Shown: positions 20,879 to 29,917 of the stretch, piece after piece
Position numbering within the stretch: position 1 is the stretch's first letter
How the letters are laid out: every line of letters begins with the position of its first letter
IMG/VR virus record: IMGVR_UViG_3300046782_000434
Location: 1 to 30,864 of that record
Source: a virus
Length of the DNA: 30,864 nucleotides
Reading direction: 5' to 3' (one strand)
Notes under the pieces: model-generated
Database searches by the model: none
Told to the model about the DNA's origin: nothing
Seen by the model: only the letters and a program-made list of their open reading frames with translations
Program-made: the position numbers and the translations under genes

Positions 20879-21832
20879 ATGGCAAACTTCACATGGTCGT
20901 TTGATGCGCCAAGCGGCGTATTCAAAAATCATGAGATGTCTTCTTTGCTCAGACAGGCTGCCATTGCTGAAACCAAATTCATGCAATTTGTGAAGCCTGA
21001 GCCTGGGTATGGTCGACGTAGCGGTGAATCAATCACGATTACCCGCATCTCAAACCTGAGCGTTCCTACGAGCGGTCAGCTTACTGAGGGTATCAAGGTT
21101 CCAGAAGACGATCTTTCGATCTCTACTGTGGCTATCACTGTGGTTGAGTGGGGACGTTCGGTTCCCTACACATCCTTCGGTGATGACCTCTCGGAGTTCA
21201 ATATCGAAAATATTGTTCAGCGAGTTCTTAAGGACCAGATGCGTTTGGTTCTTGATAACGCTGCAGCATCGGCATTCAAGTCGACAAGCAACAAAATCAA
21301 ATACGCTCCAACAGGCGTTGCCGCTGGCACGTTTGACACGGACGGAACGATGTCGACGACTGCTCTTGCAAACTTAAACATGTTTCATGTGGAAGCTATT
21401 CGCGACTACATGTATGCCACTCTGAACATCCCAGCTTACGAAGGCGATGACTACATGTGCATCCTTTCGACGAAAGCAAAGCGCGGATTGATGAGTGATC
21501 CAGCTTGGATTGACTGGCATAAGTACACTGATCCAGAAGCCAAATATAATGGCGAGATCGGTCGTATTGAAAACATTCGTTTTGTGGAATCCAACCACAC
21601 CTCGGCACTCTCTGGCTCTAAGGGCTCGGGCGGCGTATTAGGTGAGGCTGTGTTCTTCGGAGCAGATGCAGTGGCCATGGCGGTAGTTCTTGATCCAGAA
21701 CTTAGGGCAGCGTTGCCTGGAGACTTTGGTCGTCAAAAGGCTGTTGCTTGGTACGGCATTCTACAATTTGGCGTTATTTGGGATACAGCAAACGCTGGTG
21801 AAGCCCGTATCGTCACTGTGACGTCTGCTTAA
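20879..21832 (+). CDS. Major capsid protein, N4-gp56 type
   Basis: A 317-aa protein that forms the capsid shell. The start ANFTWSFDAPSGVFKNHEMS, the G-E-S-I-T-I-T-R-I-S-N-L strand near residue 50, the long spine helix (ENIVQRVLKDQMRLVLDNAA, about 119-140) and the GRIENIRFVESNH segment near 227-239 are characteristic of the N4-gp56 branch of the HK97 fold. The length is somewhat short for that branch. It has a strong ribosome site (GAAGGGGAT) and visibly more regular codon use than its neighbours, as expected for a highly expressed gene. It is flanked by scaffold and a probable decoration gene. Confidence 0.88.
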   Translation: MANFTWSFDAPSGVFKNHEMSSLLRQAAIAETKFMQFVKPEPGYGRRSGESITITRISNLSVPTSGQLTEGIKVPEDDLSISTVAITVVEWGRSVPYTSFGDDLSEFNIENIVQRVLKDQMRLVLDNAAASAFKSTSNKIKYAPTGVAAGTFDTDGTMSTTALANLNMFHVEAIRDYMYATLNIPAYEGDDYMCILSTKAKRGLMSDPAWIDWHKYTDPEAKYNGEIGRIENIRFVESNHTSALSGSKGSGGVLGEAVFFGADAVAMAVVLDPELRAALPGDFGRQKAVAWYGILQFGVIWDTANAGEARIVTVTSA

Positions 21833-21844
21833 TAGGGGGAATCG

Positions 21845-22279
21845 ATGTATTCAAATAAAAAAGCTGGCGTAACGCCTTACGGGACTCTGGGGACAGCGGT
21901 TATTACTTCTACGGGAGTGCTTGCACACCGGTATGTGGCAATGACTCAGCTTTCTGTAACCAGGATTGCTCTAGTTATTACCACGACCGTCAGTAGCTCT
22001 GCTAATGCGGTTGTTAAGGTAAAGGCTAGGCCGACGATTGGTTCGTCAAGTGGTGAGATCGTGCTCGGAACTCTTAATATAGCCACAGGAACGGCAGCGG
22101 CTAGTGTTGTTTACGTTGATGTAAATGACCCTGCAGCTTCATCTGTTCTGCCTGGATATGAGATCTGTGCCGACGTTACTACGGCAGCCACATCGGCTGG
22201 TGCTGGTCTTTTGGTCTTCGAATGTGAAGAAGATCCTGAAGTGGCAGCTAACCAAGCCAATATGGTAGCTAGCTCGTAA
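21845..22279 (+). CDS. Putative capsid decoration or head protein
   Basis: A 144-aa Ala/Val/Thr-rich, beta-type protein 12 bases after the major capsid gene, with AGGGGG as ribosome site. No signal, membrane segment or cysteine cluster. The position and composition fit a head decoration (cement) protein, though no diagnostic motif is seen. It is followed by a perfect 10-bp hairpin at 22287-22326, which separates the most highly expressed genes from the next ones. Confidence 0.55.
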   Translation: MYSNKKAGVTPYGTLGTAVITSTGVLAHRYVAMTQLSVTRIALVITTTVSSSANAVVKVKARPTIGSSSGEIVLGTLNIATGTAAASVVYVDVNDPAASSVLPGYEICADVTTAATSAGAGLLVFECEEDPEVAANQANMVASS

Positions 22280-22286
22280 TTATTGA

Positions 22287-22326
22287 GTATTGGGGGTTAG
22301 GGATTAAGTTCTCTGGCCCCCAATAC
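22287..22326 (+). terminator. 10-bp hairpin after capsid and decoration genes
   Basis: GTATTGGGGG (22287-22296) pairs perfectly with CCCCCAATAC (22317-22326) around a 20-base loop. There is no T-run behind it; a strong ribosome site (AGGAGG) for the next gene follows instead. It is therefore more likely a partial terminator, pause, or 3' stabiliser that sets the capsid genes above the downstream genes than a full stop. Confidence 0.5.
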
Positions 22327-22346
22327 CAAAGATTTAGGAGGATGAT

Positions 22347-22904
22347 ATGGGAAATTTTGCGGCTAGTGATGTCACTTATACAATTAATAAAGTTTCTAGA
22401 GATGGATCAAGCATCGTTAAGGTACAGGCTACTCTCGCATTTGGAGATGGTGTTCTTACCTACGCTGCCGGTGGTATTCCGCTTACAAAAGGTAAACTGG
22501 GATGTCCCAATGTAATCTATTCTTTTAATGTTTTTGGTAACGCAGCAGCTTCGGTCGGATATGGATTTCAGTACGATAAAGCGAGTGAAAAATTGCTGAT
22601 CGTTCAAGGCATTGGTCAATCGGCCCACACGCACACTGTAGCTCACGCTCATGATCTATTGGTTAAGGGTGGACAAATTGGTTCTACCACAAACGATATA
22701 GCGCACTACGCTACTGACATTTTGGGTAAAGAGGCTGCCACAGATGCAACAATTTTGGGCTCAGCTTCCGCTACAAAAGGTGGTGTTATTTCTGCTACCC
22801 CAACAACTTCGTCATCTGGGGCTTTTTCTGCTGGAGGATTAGCAGAGGTCACTGGTGTAGCTATTGTTGCGCAGCTTATTGATGTAGAAGTCTTGGGTTG
22901 GTAA
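22347..22904 (+). CDS. Virion protein with His-rich HxH stretch
   Basis: A 185-aa protein starting MGNFAASDVTYTINKVSRDG, an opening I recognise from conserved phage virion-module proteins, followed by beta-rich sequence and H-T-H-T-V-A-H-A-H-D at about residues 93-102. HxH pairs like these bind metal in trimeric phage fibres, so a head- or tail-associated trimer is possible. The Ala/Ser/Thr/Gly-rich C-terminus is probably exposed. The ribosome site AGGAGG is strong. Exact role unknown. Confidence 0.6.
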   Translation: MGNFAASDVTYTINKVSRDGSSIVKVQATLAFGDGVLTYAAGGIPLTKGKLGCPNVIYSFNVFGNAAASVGYGFQYDKASEKLLIVQGIGQSAHTHTVAHAHDLLVKGGQIGSTTNDIAHYATDILGKEAATDATILGSASATKGGVISATPTTSSSGAFSAGGLAEVTGVAIVAQLIDVEVLGW

Positions 22905-22917
22905 TAAGGGAGAAGTA

Positions 22918-23175
22918 ATGGATTCTAATTTCATCGTCCACGTGAAGGATAAGAAGACCGGTACGGTTGTGTCGGCTAACCCATACCGAAGGTATGTGAC
23001 AGCCAAAGGCATTATCCATGAGCGTCCTCCGCACTCTGGGAACTTCTTTGATGAAGCTTGGGTTCCAATTAAGACTCCTACAAGTGAAGCAAATGTAGAA
23101 TCAGACGACGTTAAAGCAGCGCTTGATCAAGTGATCCACAGCACATCTAAGCCTGTAAAGACCAAGGGGAAGTAA
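22918..23175 (+). CDS. Small hypothetical virion-module protein
   Basis: An 85-aa protein, basic at both ends, with a beta-type N-terminal half (NFIVHVKDKKTGTVVSANPY) and a helical, polar C-terminus ending KPVKTKGK. It has a ribosome site (GGGAG) and is tightly spaced, 13 bases after the preceding gene and directly before the next. No family is recognised; it may be a head or neck accessory protein. Confidence 0.6.
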   Translation: MDSNFIVHVKDKKTGTVVSANPYRRYVTAKGIIHERPPHSGNFFDEAWVPIKTPTSEANVESDDVKAALDQVIHSTSKPVKTKGK

Positions 23176-23937
23176 ATGTACTCTAAGGGAAAACCGCTAC
23201 AGACATTGTTTAGTGGATATAACGATGTAGGCAAGGCTTCGGTGGTTTCTCCTGGAGCTGGGCAGCAGCTTCAAGTATTTAACTTCAAAGCTGGGAATAG
23301 ATCTGGCGGAGCAATTGATGTTGGTCTTCTTAAGAAGCTAGATACTAGTGCTTGGAAATTCTACACAATTGTCGCAGCGAGCACTCCAGACGCTGCAGAT
23401 GTAACGACTGCAGTGCAAGCAGGAACTACGACTACTGTCTTTACGACAACCAATAACGATGGATATATGGTCGGAGCCATTAAGCCATTTGGATTGATTG
23501 GACTCACGGTAGCGACAGCCCCCGCTGGAGGCTCTCCTGCTTACACGTATCAATATTATAATGGGACATCATTTGGGACGCTCACGACGATTGCTGTTCC
23601 TAGTTACGGTACTGGCACCAACCTTGTTGTATTTAACCCCCCCATTGATTGGGCAGTGGGTACTACTGCTGCAGTTGGTCCAACTGGGTCTTCTACTTAC
23701 AACATTTTAGTAAGGGCATCGACTGCTCCTAATGCGACTGCTGGAACGATTAGCGCTGCTTGGGTAGCTCAGTTCTTAGATTTCCAGGGCGCTGTGGCAG
23801 ATAAGTCTTTCTTAGAGAGGACTTATAACTTCGATAGGCCTCTTCTGTTGGATGGCAATGAGAGTCTCATGCCTTATTTTAGTGGATCAGCTAGTGCATC
23901 AAACTTTGTGGAAGCCGTTTACGCTATCCAGCAATGA
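23176..23937 (+). CDS. Putative head or tail structural protein
   Basis: A 253-aa beta-type protein, rich in Ala/Thr/Gly/Val, with strands throughout and few charges. It has the ribosome site AAGGGGAAG. Position between capsid and adaptor genes, and composition, suggest a decoration or outer-structural protein. The stretch Y-T-Y-Q-Y-Y-N-G-T-S-F near residues 123-134 resembles repeats in carbohydrate-binding virion proteins, but that is weak. No family is recognised. Confidence 0.55.
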   Translation: MYSKGKPLQTLFSGYNDVGKASVVSPGAGQQLQVFNFKAGNRSGGAIDVGLLKKLDTSAWKFYTIVAASTPDAADVTTAVQAGTTTTVFTTTNNDGYMVGAIKPFGLIGLTVATAPAGGSPAYTYQYYNGTSFGTLTTIAVPSYGTGTNLVVFNPPIDWAVGTTAAVGPTGSSTYNILVRASTAPNATAGTISAAWVAQFLDFQGAVADKSFLERTYNFDRPLLLDGNESLMPYFSGSASASNFVEAVYAIQQ

Positions 23938-23952
23938 GGTGTGGGGTGATTA

Positions 23953-25164
23953 GTGTCAAACTACACGACAGTAAGAGATCTTCATAAAGACATTCTTCTT
24001 CGATCTGGCGAAGTCCAAGACACTAATTCTGATTTCTATCAAAGATCTCTGACATACTTAAATAGAGCAAACCTTGCAGTCCTTGCTGGTTCAAACGAGC
24101 TTGGGATGGAAGTAGGGGAGCCTTGGCCGTGGGCTAAGACTGCAAGCCCAGCTGTGCTTAACCTTGTGGTGCCTTATGAAACGGGTACGGCGACGGTTAC
24201 TAATAGCTCTACTGCAGTCACTCTTAGTGACCCTCCTAGCTATAGTCTTTTGGGCTATCACATGAAAATTCCTGGAAGACAGGAATTCTTTAAGGTGACT
24301 GCTCATACTGCTTCTAATCCTAGCGTTACTCTAGATTCAATCTACACAGATGAGTCGGGCACAATGCCAATGATATTTTATAAGATGGAGTACGCATTAG
24401 CTTCAGGGATCTTAAGACTCATCACTCCAATGCGTATCTATAGGCTTCAAAGCTTTGATACCGACAATACTGGTCACGTGGACCACATAGCACTAGACAC
24501 GCTTTATCAAGATTATCCAATGCATCTTTTAAGGAGAACGCTTCCTACAAAGTTTGCACAAGTCTATCGGGACCAAATTGGAACTGTGACGATTAGGTTT
24601 AACTGGGTCACAGAAAAGCAGGTCAGATTAGAGTATGAATATATTCCGATCCCAAAGACCCTAAGATCATTGTCTCTAACAGATGCTTCCATTAATACCA
24701 CTACAGAGACGATTACATTTACCAATCACGGGCTATCAAATGACGAGCTTGTGCAGATCACAAACGAAGATGGGGCTTTGCCTACGGGATTAGCTGAAGA
24801 CACAAACTATTATGTTATCAGCGCAGCGGCTAATACATTTAAGCTCTCTAGCACTCTTGGCGGCATTGCCGTTGACATCACTGCAGCAACAGGCGGTGGA
24901 ACCCATTATGTTAGCAATATCCCTCTTATGCCTCTTGAGCATCGGGTGATCCTTGCCTATGCGGCTAGCTACTACCTGATGGTTGATAAAGAAGATTCTA
25001 AGTCCGCAGAAATGAAGCAATTAGCTATGGCAGGCTTTCAGAGTCTTGTTGCAGCGTTTAAAAGAGAGCGTATTCAGATTGGCCGTTACCACATGGGTAG
25101 GCTTGTACCGAGGCTTGAGCAGCAGAGCGCTCATCGAAGGTTCTTCACGCAAGAGGTCACTTAA
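23953..25164 (+). CDS. Head-to-tail adaptor/gatekeeper-like protein
   Basis: A 403-aa protein from GTG 23953, with GGGGTG upstream. The helical N-terminus (VRDLHKDILLRSGEVQDTNS, then TYLNRANLAVLAGSNELG) and C-terminus (EHRVILAYAASYYLMVDKED, then helices) frame a central beta part, the layout of podovirus head-tail adaptors. At about residues 240-318 an inserted beta module, ending G-G-I-A-V-D-I-T-A-A-T-G-G-G-T-H-Y-V, matches a module seen in many phage tail proteins with N-x-Y-Y-V-I and N-T-F-K-L-S. It likely sits below the portal and connects to the nozzle protein encoded next. Assigned from position and layout. Confidence 0.65.
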   Translation: MSNYTTVRDLHKDILLRSGEVQDTNSDFYQRSLTYLNRANLAVLAGSNELGMEVGEPWPWAKTASPAVLNLVVPYETGTATVTNSSTAVTLSDPPSYSLLGYHMKIPGRQEFFKVTAHTASNPSVTLDSIYTDESGTMPMIFYKMEYALASGILRLITPMRIYRLQSFDTDNTGHVDHIALDTLYQDYPMHLLRRTLPTKFAQVYRDQIGTVTIRFNWVTEKQVRLEYEYIPIPKTLRSLSLTDASINTTTETITFTNHGLSNDELVQITNEDGALPTGLAEDTNYYVISAAANTFKLSSTLGGIAVDITAATGGGTHYVSNIPLMPLEHRVILAYAASYYLMVDKEDSKSAEMKQLAMAGFQSLVAAFKRERIQIGRYHMGRLVPRLEQQSAHRRFFTQEVT

Positions 25165-25167
25165 GCC

Positions 25168-27108
25168 ATGGCTTATAGTGGGCAAAAGCAAGAGCTTGTC
25201 CTTGGAGAGATGGGCCTTCACACAGACGACTCTCAAGGGCAGATCCCAGCATCAGCACTTCTCTTAGCTACAAATGTTAACTTTTATAAGGGACTAATTG
25301 AAAGAGAAGGCGGCTCTCAGAGGTGGAATGGGACTGCGAAGCTTCCAGCTGGAGTGGTGTGCTTCTTTGATTATTTCCCTAACGACACAGTTCAAAGAAT
25401 CATTGCCGTTTGCAAGAACGGTAAAGTTTATAGATTTACTGATGCGTTTAACTTCACTGAAGTGACAGCGTCTGGGTCAGCACCTACAACACTAAACATA
25501 ACAAACGGTGCTTACATAGTATCTGGAGGGCAAGAGAACGCCTCAAACCCTAAGAAGCTATTCATCTTTACTGGAAATGATCCAGTTCAAGTGATCTCGG
25601 GAGATGGAACAACTAGAGCTAATCTAACTAATCCATCAGCAGATTGGTCGTCAGCGAACTATCCTAGATTTGGACTTATTCATCAGGGAAGAATCTTTGT
25701 ATTTGGTATTAGAAGCCAACCCCATCGGGCTTATGGGTCAACTCAAGAAAATCATGAGGACTTCACAACACTAGCAAATGTTCTTACTTTTAATGTATAC
25801 CCCGGTGAGTTTGAAAAACTTAACGCTGCTTGGGTCTATAAAGGCAAGCAGTTCGTAGCAAAAGCTCCTAGAGGTCTTTATGAACTGGTGGACACTGATT
25901 CAGATTCTACTAATTGGTATTACACGAAACTAAACGATGACTTTGGAGCAGCGTCTCCAAATGCTGCAATTATCGCAGCAGACGACGTGTTCGTAGCTGA
26001 TACGACTGGGTCTATTACATCTATGCAAGCGGCGTTTAAGTTAGGGAACTTAGACACAAGCGATCTTCTTTCGATTCTTAGAAATAAGACTTACATGAGA
26101 CAGAACACATCCCAGGCGTTTTTAGATGAACGTTTTGGAATGTTCTATGAAGATAAGAAGCAGCTCTACTTTACCTTTAGGGCTCCGACTGGCGTTAAGC
26201 CTGACAGAATCCTAGTTATCGATTTTTCTCATCAGAAGCCTAAAGTGTCATGGAGCGATAAGGATCAACCAAACACGTTAGGACTTATCAAAGATGTACG
26301 ACTCATTAAGAGACCTTTTTATGGCGCTGATGATGGCTATATCTATCAAATGGATAGGGAAGATCGAGTAGGCTATGCCATTCCTACACCAGCTGCTCCT
26401 ACAGCTAGTCTTGGCAGCGGTTCTGGGAATCTATCTAATGGTACGTATTCTTATAAAGTAACGATCTATAACGGAGCAGGTGAGACAGCTGCATCAGTAG
26501 CAAGTAACGTCGTCACCGTCATAAATCACACGGTTAACGGGAAGATAGAGCTCTCTTCTATTCCAGTAGATACAACAGGCAAAGGCTTTCATAGAAAGCT
26601 CTATAGGACTACAGCTGGTGGATCGACCTATTACTTCCTAGCGGACTTACTAGACAACGTAACAACTATTTATACTGATAATATAGCAGATTCTTCTTTA
26701 ACGACTACTAGGGTCGCGTCTTCGACAGACACCTCGACGTACTTCAACTCGATTTTTCAGACTCCTTACTTAGACTTTGGAGAGAGAAACACTAAGCTCT
26801 TTGATTTCCTAGAAGTGACCTTTGAGTCGACTGGGGAATGGAATGTTAGCTGCGACATCTTTGTAGACGGTAAGTTCGTCCAAACTAAGATGTTCATGCT
26901 TAATCTAGGAGCGGTGCTTGATCAGTTCGTTTTAGATAGAGACAAGCTTATGGATAGGATCCCTAGATCTATTAGGAAGCCTATTTATGGGTACGGTAGA
27001 TCTATAAGTTTTAAATTCTATGCCTCCCATGACTTCCAGAATTTTAGGATACAGAAGCTAGGAGTGCATTATAGACTGTCTAATCAGAATCAGAAGGGCG
27101 CGAAGTAG
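25168..27108 (+). CDS. Beta-propeller tail nozzle-like protein
   Basis: A 646-aa protein with repeated beta blades, for example R-I-I-A-V-C-K-N-G-K-V-Y-R-F near residues 77-90, G-R-I-F-V-F-G-I-R near 173-181 and R-P-F-Y-G-A-D-D-G-Y-I-Y-Q-M near 380-393. This is the style of podovirus nozzle or tail-needle-base proteins (T7 gp12/P22 gp10-like propellers). Between about 400 and 515 is an inserted fibronectin-like module (N-G-T-Y-S-Y-K-V-T, then R-K-L-Y-R-T-T-A-G-G). It should close the tail and pass DNA. The ribosome site is distant (GAGG about 14 bases upstream), so coupling to the previous gene, three bases away, is likely. Confidence 0.7.
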   Translation: MAYSGQKQELVLGEMGLHTDDSQGQIPASALLLATNVNFYKGLIEREGGSQRWNGTAKLPAGVVCFFDYFPNDTVQRIIAVCKNGKVYRFTDAFNFTEVTASGSAPTTLNITNGAYIVSGGQENASNPKKLFIFTGNDPVQVISGDGTTRANLTNPSADWSSANYPRFGLIHQGRIFVFGIRSQPHRAYGSTQENHEDFTTLANVLTFNVYPGEFEKLNAAWVYKGKQFVAKAPRGLYELVDTDSDSTNWYYTKLNDDFGAASPNAAIIAADDVFVADTTGSITSMQAAFKLGNLDTSDLLSILRNKTYMRQNTSQAFLDERFGMFYEDKKQLYFTFRAPTGVKPDRILVIDFSHQKPKVSWSDKDQPNTLGLIKDVRLIKRPFYGADDGYIYQMDREDRVGYAIPTPAAPTASLGSGSGNLSNGTYSYKVTIYNGAGETAASVASNVVTVINHTVNGKIELSSIPVDTTGKGFHRKLYRTTAGGSTYYFLADLLDNVTTIYTDNIADSSLTTTRVASSTDTSTYFNSIFQTPYLDFGERNTKLFDFLEVTFESTGEWNVSCDIFVDGKFVQTKMFMLNLGAVLDQFVLDRDKLMDRIPRSIRKPIYGYGRSISFKFYASHDFQNFRIQKLGVHYRLSNQNQKGAK

Positions 27109-27132
27109 GGTTTGGGGTGCTCTTGAAACCCT
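27107..27132 (+). promoter_or_regulatory. Hairpin between nozzle-like and tail genes
   Basis: AGGGTTT (27107-27113) pairs with AAACCCT (27126-27132), with loop GGGGTGCTCTTG, ending four bases before ATG 27137. No ribosome site is next to that ATG; the only G-rich tract is in the loop or stem. The fold would bring it closer to the start codon, so the hairpin may control translation of the tail gene. Confidence 0.4.
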
Positions 27133-27136
27133 CTAC

Positions 27137-29143
27137 ATGGTCGATCTCAATGCAGAGTTCGATAACGTAATTGCGAACTTTCTTCCGACTAAGGTCGATT
27201 CGTATTCTCATACTGTTACAGAGATGCGCATTCAGACTTCTCCTGGTGGAGTTGGGACTGAGTCTCAAGCAACATCTCTAGCTGGGGAACTTGAACGCTT
27301 ACGCTTCATGATTGCTGCAATCACTGGGCAAACTTACTGGTATCAATTGCCAAGTAAGTCGCTGGCTGCTGGATCGGCAAATATTGCCTGGTACTTAGCC
27401 TTTGATGGAGGAACAGCGCTTGAAGCCTGGCGTGATTCAATAGCAAGAGGGGCAATCATTAATGCAGCTTCTCGTATATCTGAAGACTTTGTTCCAGGAG
27501 ATCTAGATTCTACAAATAAGAAGTTTGGTAATTTCTCTTGGGATCTTGGAACTGGGAACTTCTTAGGGGCTTGGAATAACAATCAGAAAGCTGACCAAGG
27601 GACACTATCGGCACATTTCTATAATATCGGTGTGCAAGACTATATAGCCTATAACCCCCTCTTAGGCATTGAGCTAATGACGAACGCGTCAGGACATCTT
27701 GTTGCAAAGGTAACTAAATCAGCAACTGCTAGTGAAACGGATAAATCAACAGCATCAGTAACTGGAACAAATGTCGTCACAGGTAATGCGGTCTGGGCAA
27801 ATGTGATCATGAAGTGGGCCACTAATGGTGCCATGGGATCTGGCTCAGATGCGTTAGGTCTAAAGCTTAGCGGGACAGATGAAGGCACCCAGGTAACTAG
27901 CTCCACAATCTCTACTCAGTCTAGTCCTAATGCTCCATGGTTCTTAGGCGTGAAGCGTAATGATCCTACTTGGAGTCATTACTCAGCAATGCAAGTCGTA
28001 CCAAGTGCTGAAGCAGTAAGCGCATGGAGTACAACAGGTACGGGATCTGCAGCGGTCTCAGGTGGTGTTCTTACAATTACAACAGATGCATCTCATCTAA
28101 AAAGATTCTTCTCTAGAACAGACAACGTCACGCTTACTGGGATGACTGTTGAATTCAAGATGAAGATCAATAGTTACCAGCTAGGTGCCGCTGGGGAAAC
28201 GCCAAATCAATTTGATTCGCCAGTAGCAGTTCAGATCCGAAAGGATTCGGCAAACTTAAGTCTATATCTTGCATTTAGTCCAAACGGAATATCGCTAGTG
28301 GATGGTGATATTGGAGCTGCAAATATCTATAAGAACATTCAGCTTAATTGTAAGGACTGGCATGTTTATAGACTCGTATTTACATCAGCACTTAGTGTCG
28401 ATCTCTATATTGACGGAGCTAAGGTGTATACCTTCTCTCTACAAACGGCTGATGCCACGGCTGGCGATATTATAGCCTTTGGCGATATCACAGACACAGT
28501 CACTGGTTTTGCGGTATCACAGTGGGAGTACTTTGCTTACTCTAATGCTAGCGCGACTGCGCCTCTAGCAGCAGGATCTCAAGGATCCTTAGACGATGTA
28601 GTGCTACTCACTGATTATGTGAACGACACCTCACTTGAGGGATCGTTCTCAACAACTCAAGCAAGTGTAGTTGTTGGTAAAGACGTTCCACTTGCATCTA
28701 AATATGTGCCTGTTAAACGACAGATCTCATTGATTGATGGGTCCGGGAGTAACTCAATAACAGGGACTACGCTTACTAGTTTGCAAGGGCTCTTACTTGC
28801 AGCCATAGGTCTTGATGATTCAGTTTATGTTGCTTCAGACGGCGTTAGACCTACCCGAGTGATTATATCAGTGCCCGTAAGTCATAACGCTACTGGTGAA
28901 GGCGGATATTCCGTAATGAACATAGATAACGAAGTAAAAGCACTATCCGGTGATTTTGATCTAACGTATCCAATAGTAAATCTACTGAAACTTCAAGTAG
29001 ACAAGCGTGTCTATATTGTTCTTTCGCTCTGTCAGATTCTTAAGCCAGGACTAAGACAGCTTACTTACTGGAGCGCCTCTAATTCTGCCAATACCTATAC
29101 AACTGATATTGGTAACATGACTTATGACGTCATTCCGGATTGA
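27137..29143 (+). CDS. Tail protein with LamG-like domain
   Basis: A 668-aa virion protein. The N-terminus (about 1-65) is helical and would attach to the tail. The middle is beta-rich. At about 295-465 lies a concanavalin/LamG-like jelly roll: S-G-G-V-L-T-I-T-T-D, then V-E-F-K-M-K-I, then W-H-V-Y-R-L-V-F-T, then V-D-L-Y-I-D-G-A-K-V-Y, the usual strand order for a sugar-binding module. The C-terminal 200 residues are a separate beta/alpha domain. It most likely contacts the host surface glycan. The end overlaps the first GNAT gene by 20 bases. The start is set by the ORF and by the hairpin just before it. Confidence 0.65.
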   Translation: MVDLNAEFDNVIANFLPTKVDSYSHTVTEMRIQTSPGGVGTESQATSLAGELERLRFMIAAITGQTYWYQLPSKSLAAGSANIAWYLAFDGGTALEAWRDSIARGAIINAASRISEDFVPGDLDSTNKKFGNFSWDLGTGNFLGAWNNNQKADQGTLSAHFYNIGVQDYIAYNPLLGIELMTNASGHLVAKVTKSATASETDKSTASVTGTNVVTGNAVWANVIMKWATNGAMGSGSDALGLKLSGTDEGTQVTSSTISTQSSPNAPWFLGVKRNDPTWSHYSAMQVVPSAEAVSAWSTTGTGSAAVSGGVLTITTDASHLKRFFSRTDNVTLTGMTVEFKMKINSYQLGAAGETPNQFDSPVAVQIRKDSANLSLYLAFSPNGISLVDGDIGAANIYKNIQLNCKDWHVYRLVFTSALSVDLYIDGAKVYTFSLQTADATAGDIIAFGDITDTVTGFAVSQWEYFAYSNASATAPLAAGSQGSLDDVVLLTDYVNDTSLEGSFSTTQASVVVGKDVPLASKYVPVKRQISLIDGSGSNSITGTTLTSLQGLLLAAIGLDDSVYVASDGVRPTRVIISVPVSHNATGEGGYSVMNIDNEVKALSGDFDLTYPIVNLLKLQVDKRVYIVLSLCQILKPGLRQLTYWSASNSANTYTTDIGNMTYDVIPD

Positions 29144-29525
29144 ACCATTTGACCTAAAGAAACATTACGCGATTATCGCTAAATGGTGGTTTGATCGTTA
29201 TAGGCAGGCATTAGATTTAGGCTTAATACCTAGGACTGGGTTCATAGCAATAAGTAAAGATAAGCCTATTGCTGCTGCCTGGCTTTTACTTACTAACTCG
29301 CAGATGGCAGTTCTTTCTTATATTGTGAGCAATCCAAAGGCTGGGCTTAAGGAGATTTCGGTAGCGGTGAGTGCCCTTATTCAAACTGCGGAAGAAATGG
29401 CTAAGGCGTCTGGAAATACTTTCTTACTCAGTGTGTCTACATCTACCGGTCTTTCAAAGAGACTAAAGAAACGGTTCAACTTTTCTCCCTGGAGAATGCA
29501 TGAACTTGTCTTTAAGAAGATATGA
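29124..29525 (+). CDS. GNAT-family acetyltransferase-like protein 1
   Basis: A 133-aa protein of the small phage GNAT type: the N-terminal R-I-E-P-F-D strand, a helix, the central strands (G-F-I-A-I-S, A-A-A-W-L-L-L, A-V-L-S-Y-I-V-S) and helices, and a final L-x-K-R-F-N-F motif. The classical acetyl-CoA pyrophosphate loop (Q/R-x-x-G-x-G/A) is not evident, so catalysis is uncertain; it may be an assembly factor. It begins 20 bases inside the end of the tail gene and overlaps the second GNAT gene by four bases, so the three are co-translated. Confidence 0.7.
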   Translation: MTSFRIEPFDLKKHYAIIAKWWFDRYRQALDLGLIPRTGFIAISKDKPIAAAWLLLTNSQMAVLSYIVSNPKAGLKEISVAVSALIQTAEEMAKASGNTFLLSVSTSTGLSKRLKKRFNFSPWRMHELVFKKI

Positions 29526-29917
29526 TTAGGGGATTTAAAAAGTCAGACTATCCATTCATAGAGTCTTGGGCGATATCTAAAGGAATTACGACTCTTACGC
29601 GTGATCAGATCCCTAGTTGGTCTACGTTTATTTGGGAGGAAGATACGGTTCCAAAGATCAGCATTTCTCTACTTTTACCTAATGCATTAGAAGTAGCTTA
29701 TTTGGAATATTTCATAGCTGATCCTGAGTTTAGGCATCCTAAGAGAAGAGAAATGTCAAAATATTTGATAGAATACACTGAGGATAAAGCTAGAGCGTTT
29801 GGGTATAAGAAGCTTGTCTGTTTAGCGCCTAACGCTAAGCTTAGGGATTATTACGAGACGTTTGGGTACAGCCCAAATCTTGAGGGGTTGACTTTAATGG
29901 TTAAGGAGATCAAGTAA
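29522..29917 (+). CDS. GNAT-family acetyltransferase-like protein 2
   Basis: A 131-aa protein of the same fold as the previous one. It has the N-terminal I-R-G-F-K-K-S-D-Y motif, strand V-A-Y-L-E-Y-F-I-A-D-P near residues 58-68, an acetyl-CoA-binding-like helix (MSKYLIEYTEDKARAFGYKK) and the late Y-Y-E-T-F-G-Y-S-P motif, very typical of GNATs. The Arg-rich turn R-H-P-K-R-R-E at about 70-76 stands where the CoA loop usually lies. It is similar in length to GNAT 1 but little alike in sequence. Substrate unknown. Confidence 0.8.
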   Translation: MIRGFKKSDYPFIESWAISKGITTLTRDQIPSWSTFIWEEDTVPKISISLLLPNALEVAYLEYFIADPEFRHPKRREMSKYLIEYTEDKARAFGYKKLVCLAPNAKLRDYYETFGYSPNLEGLTLMVKEIK

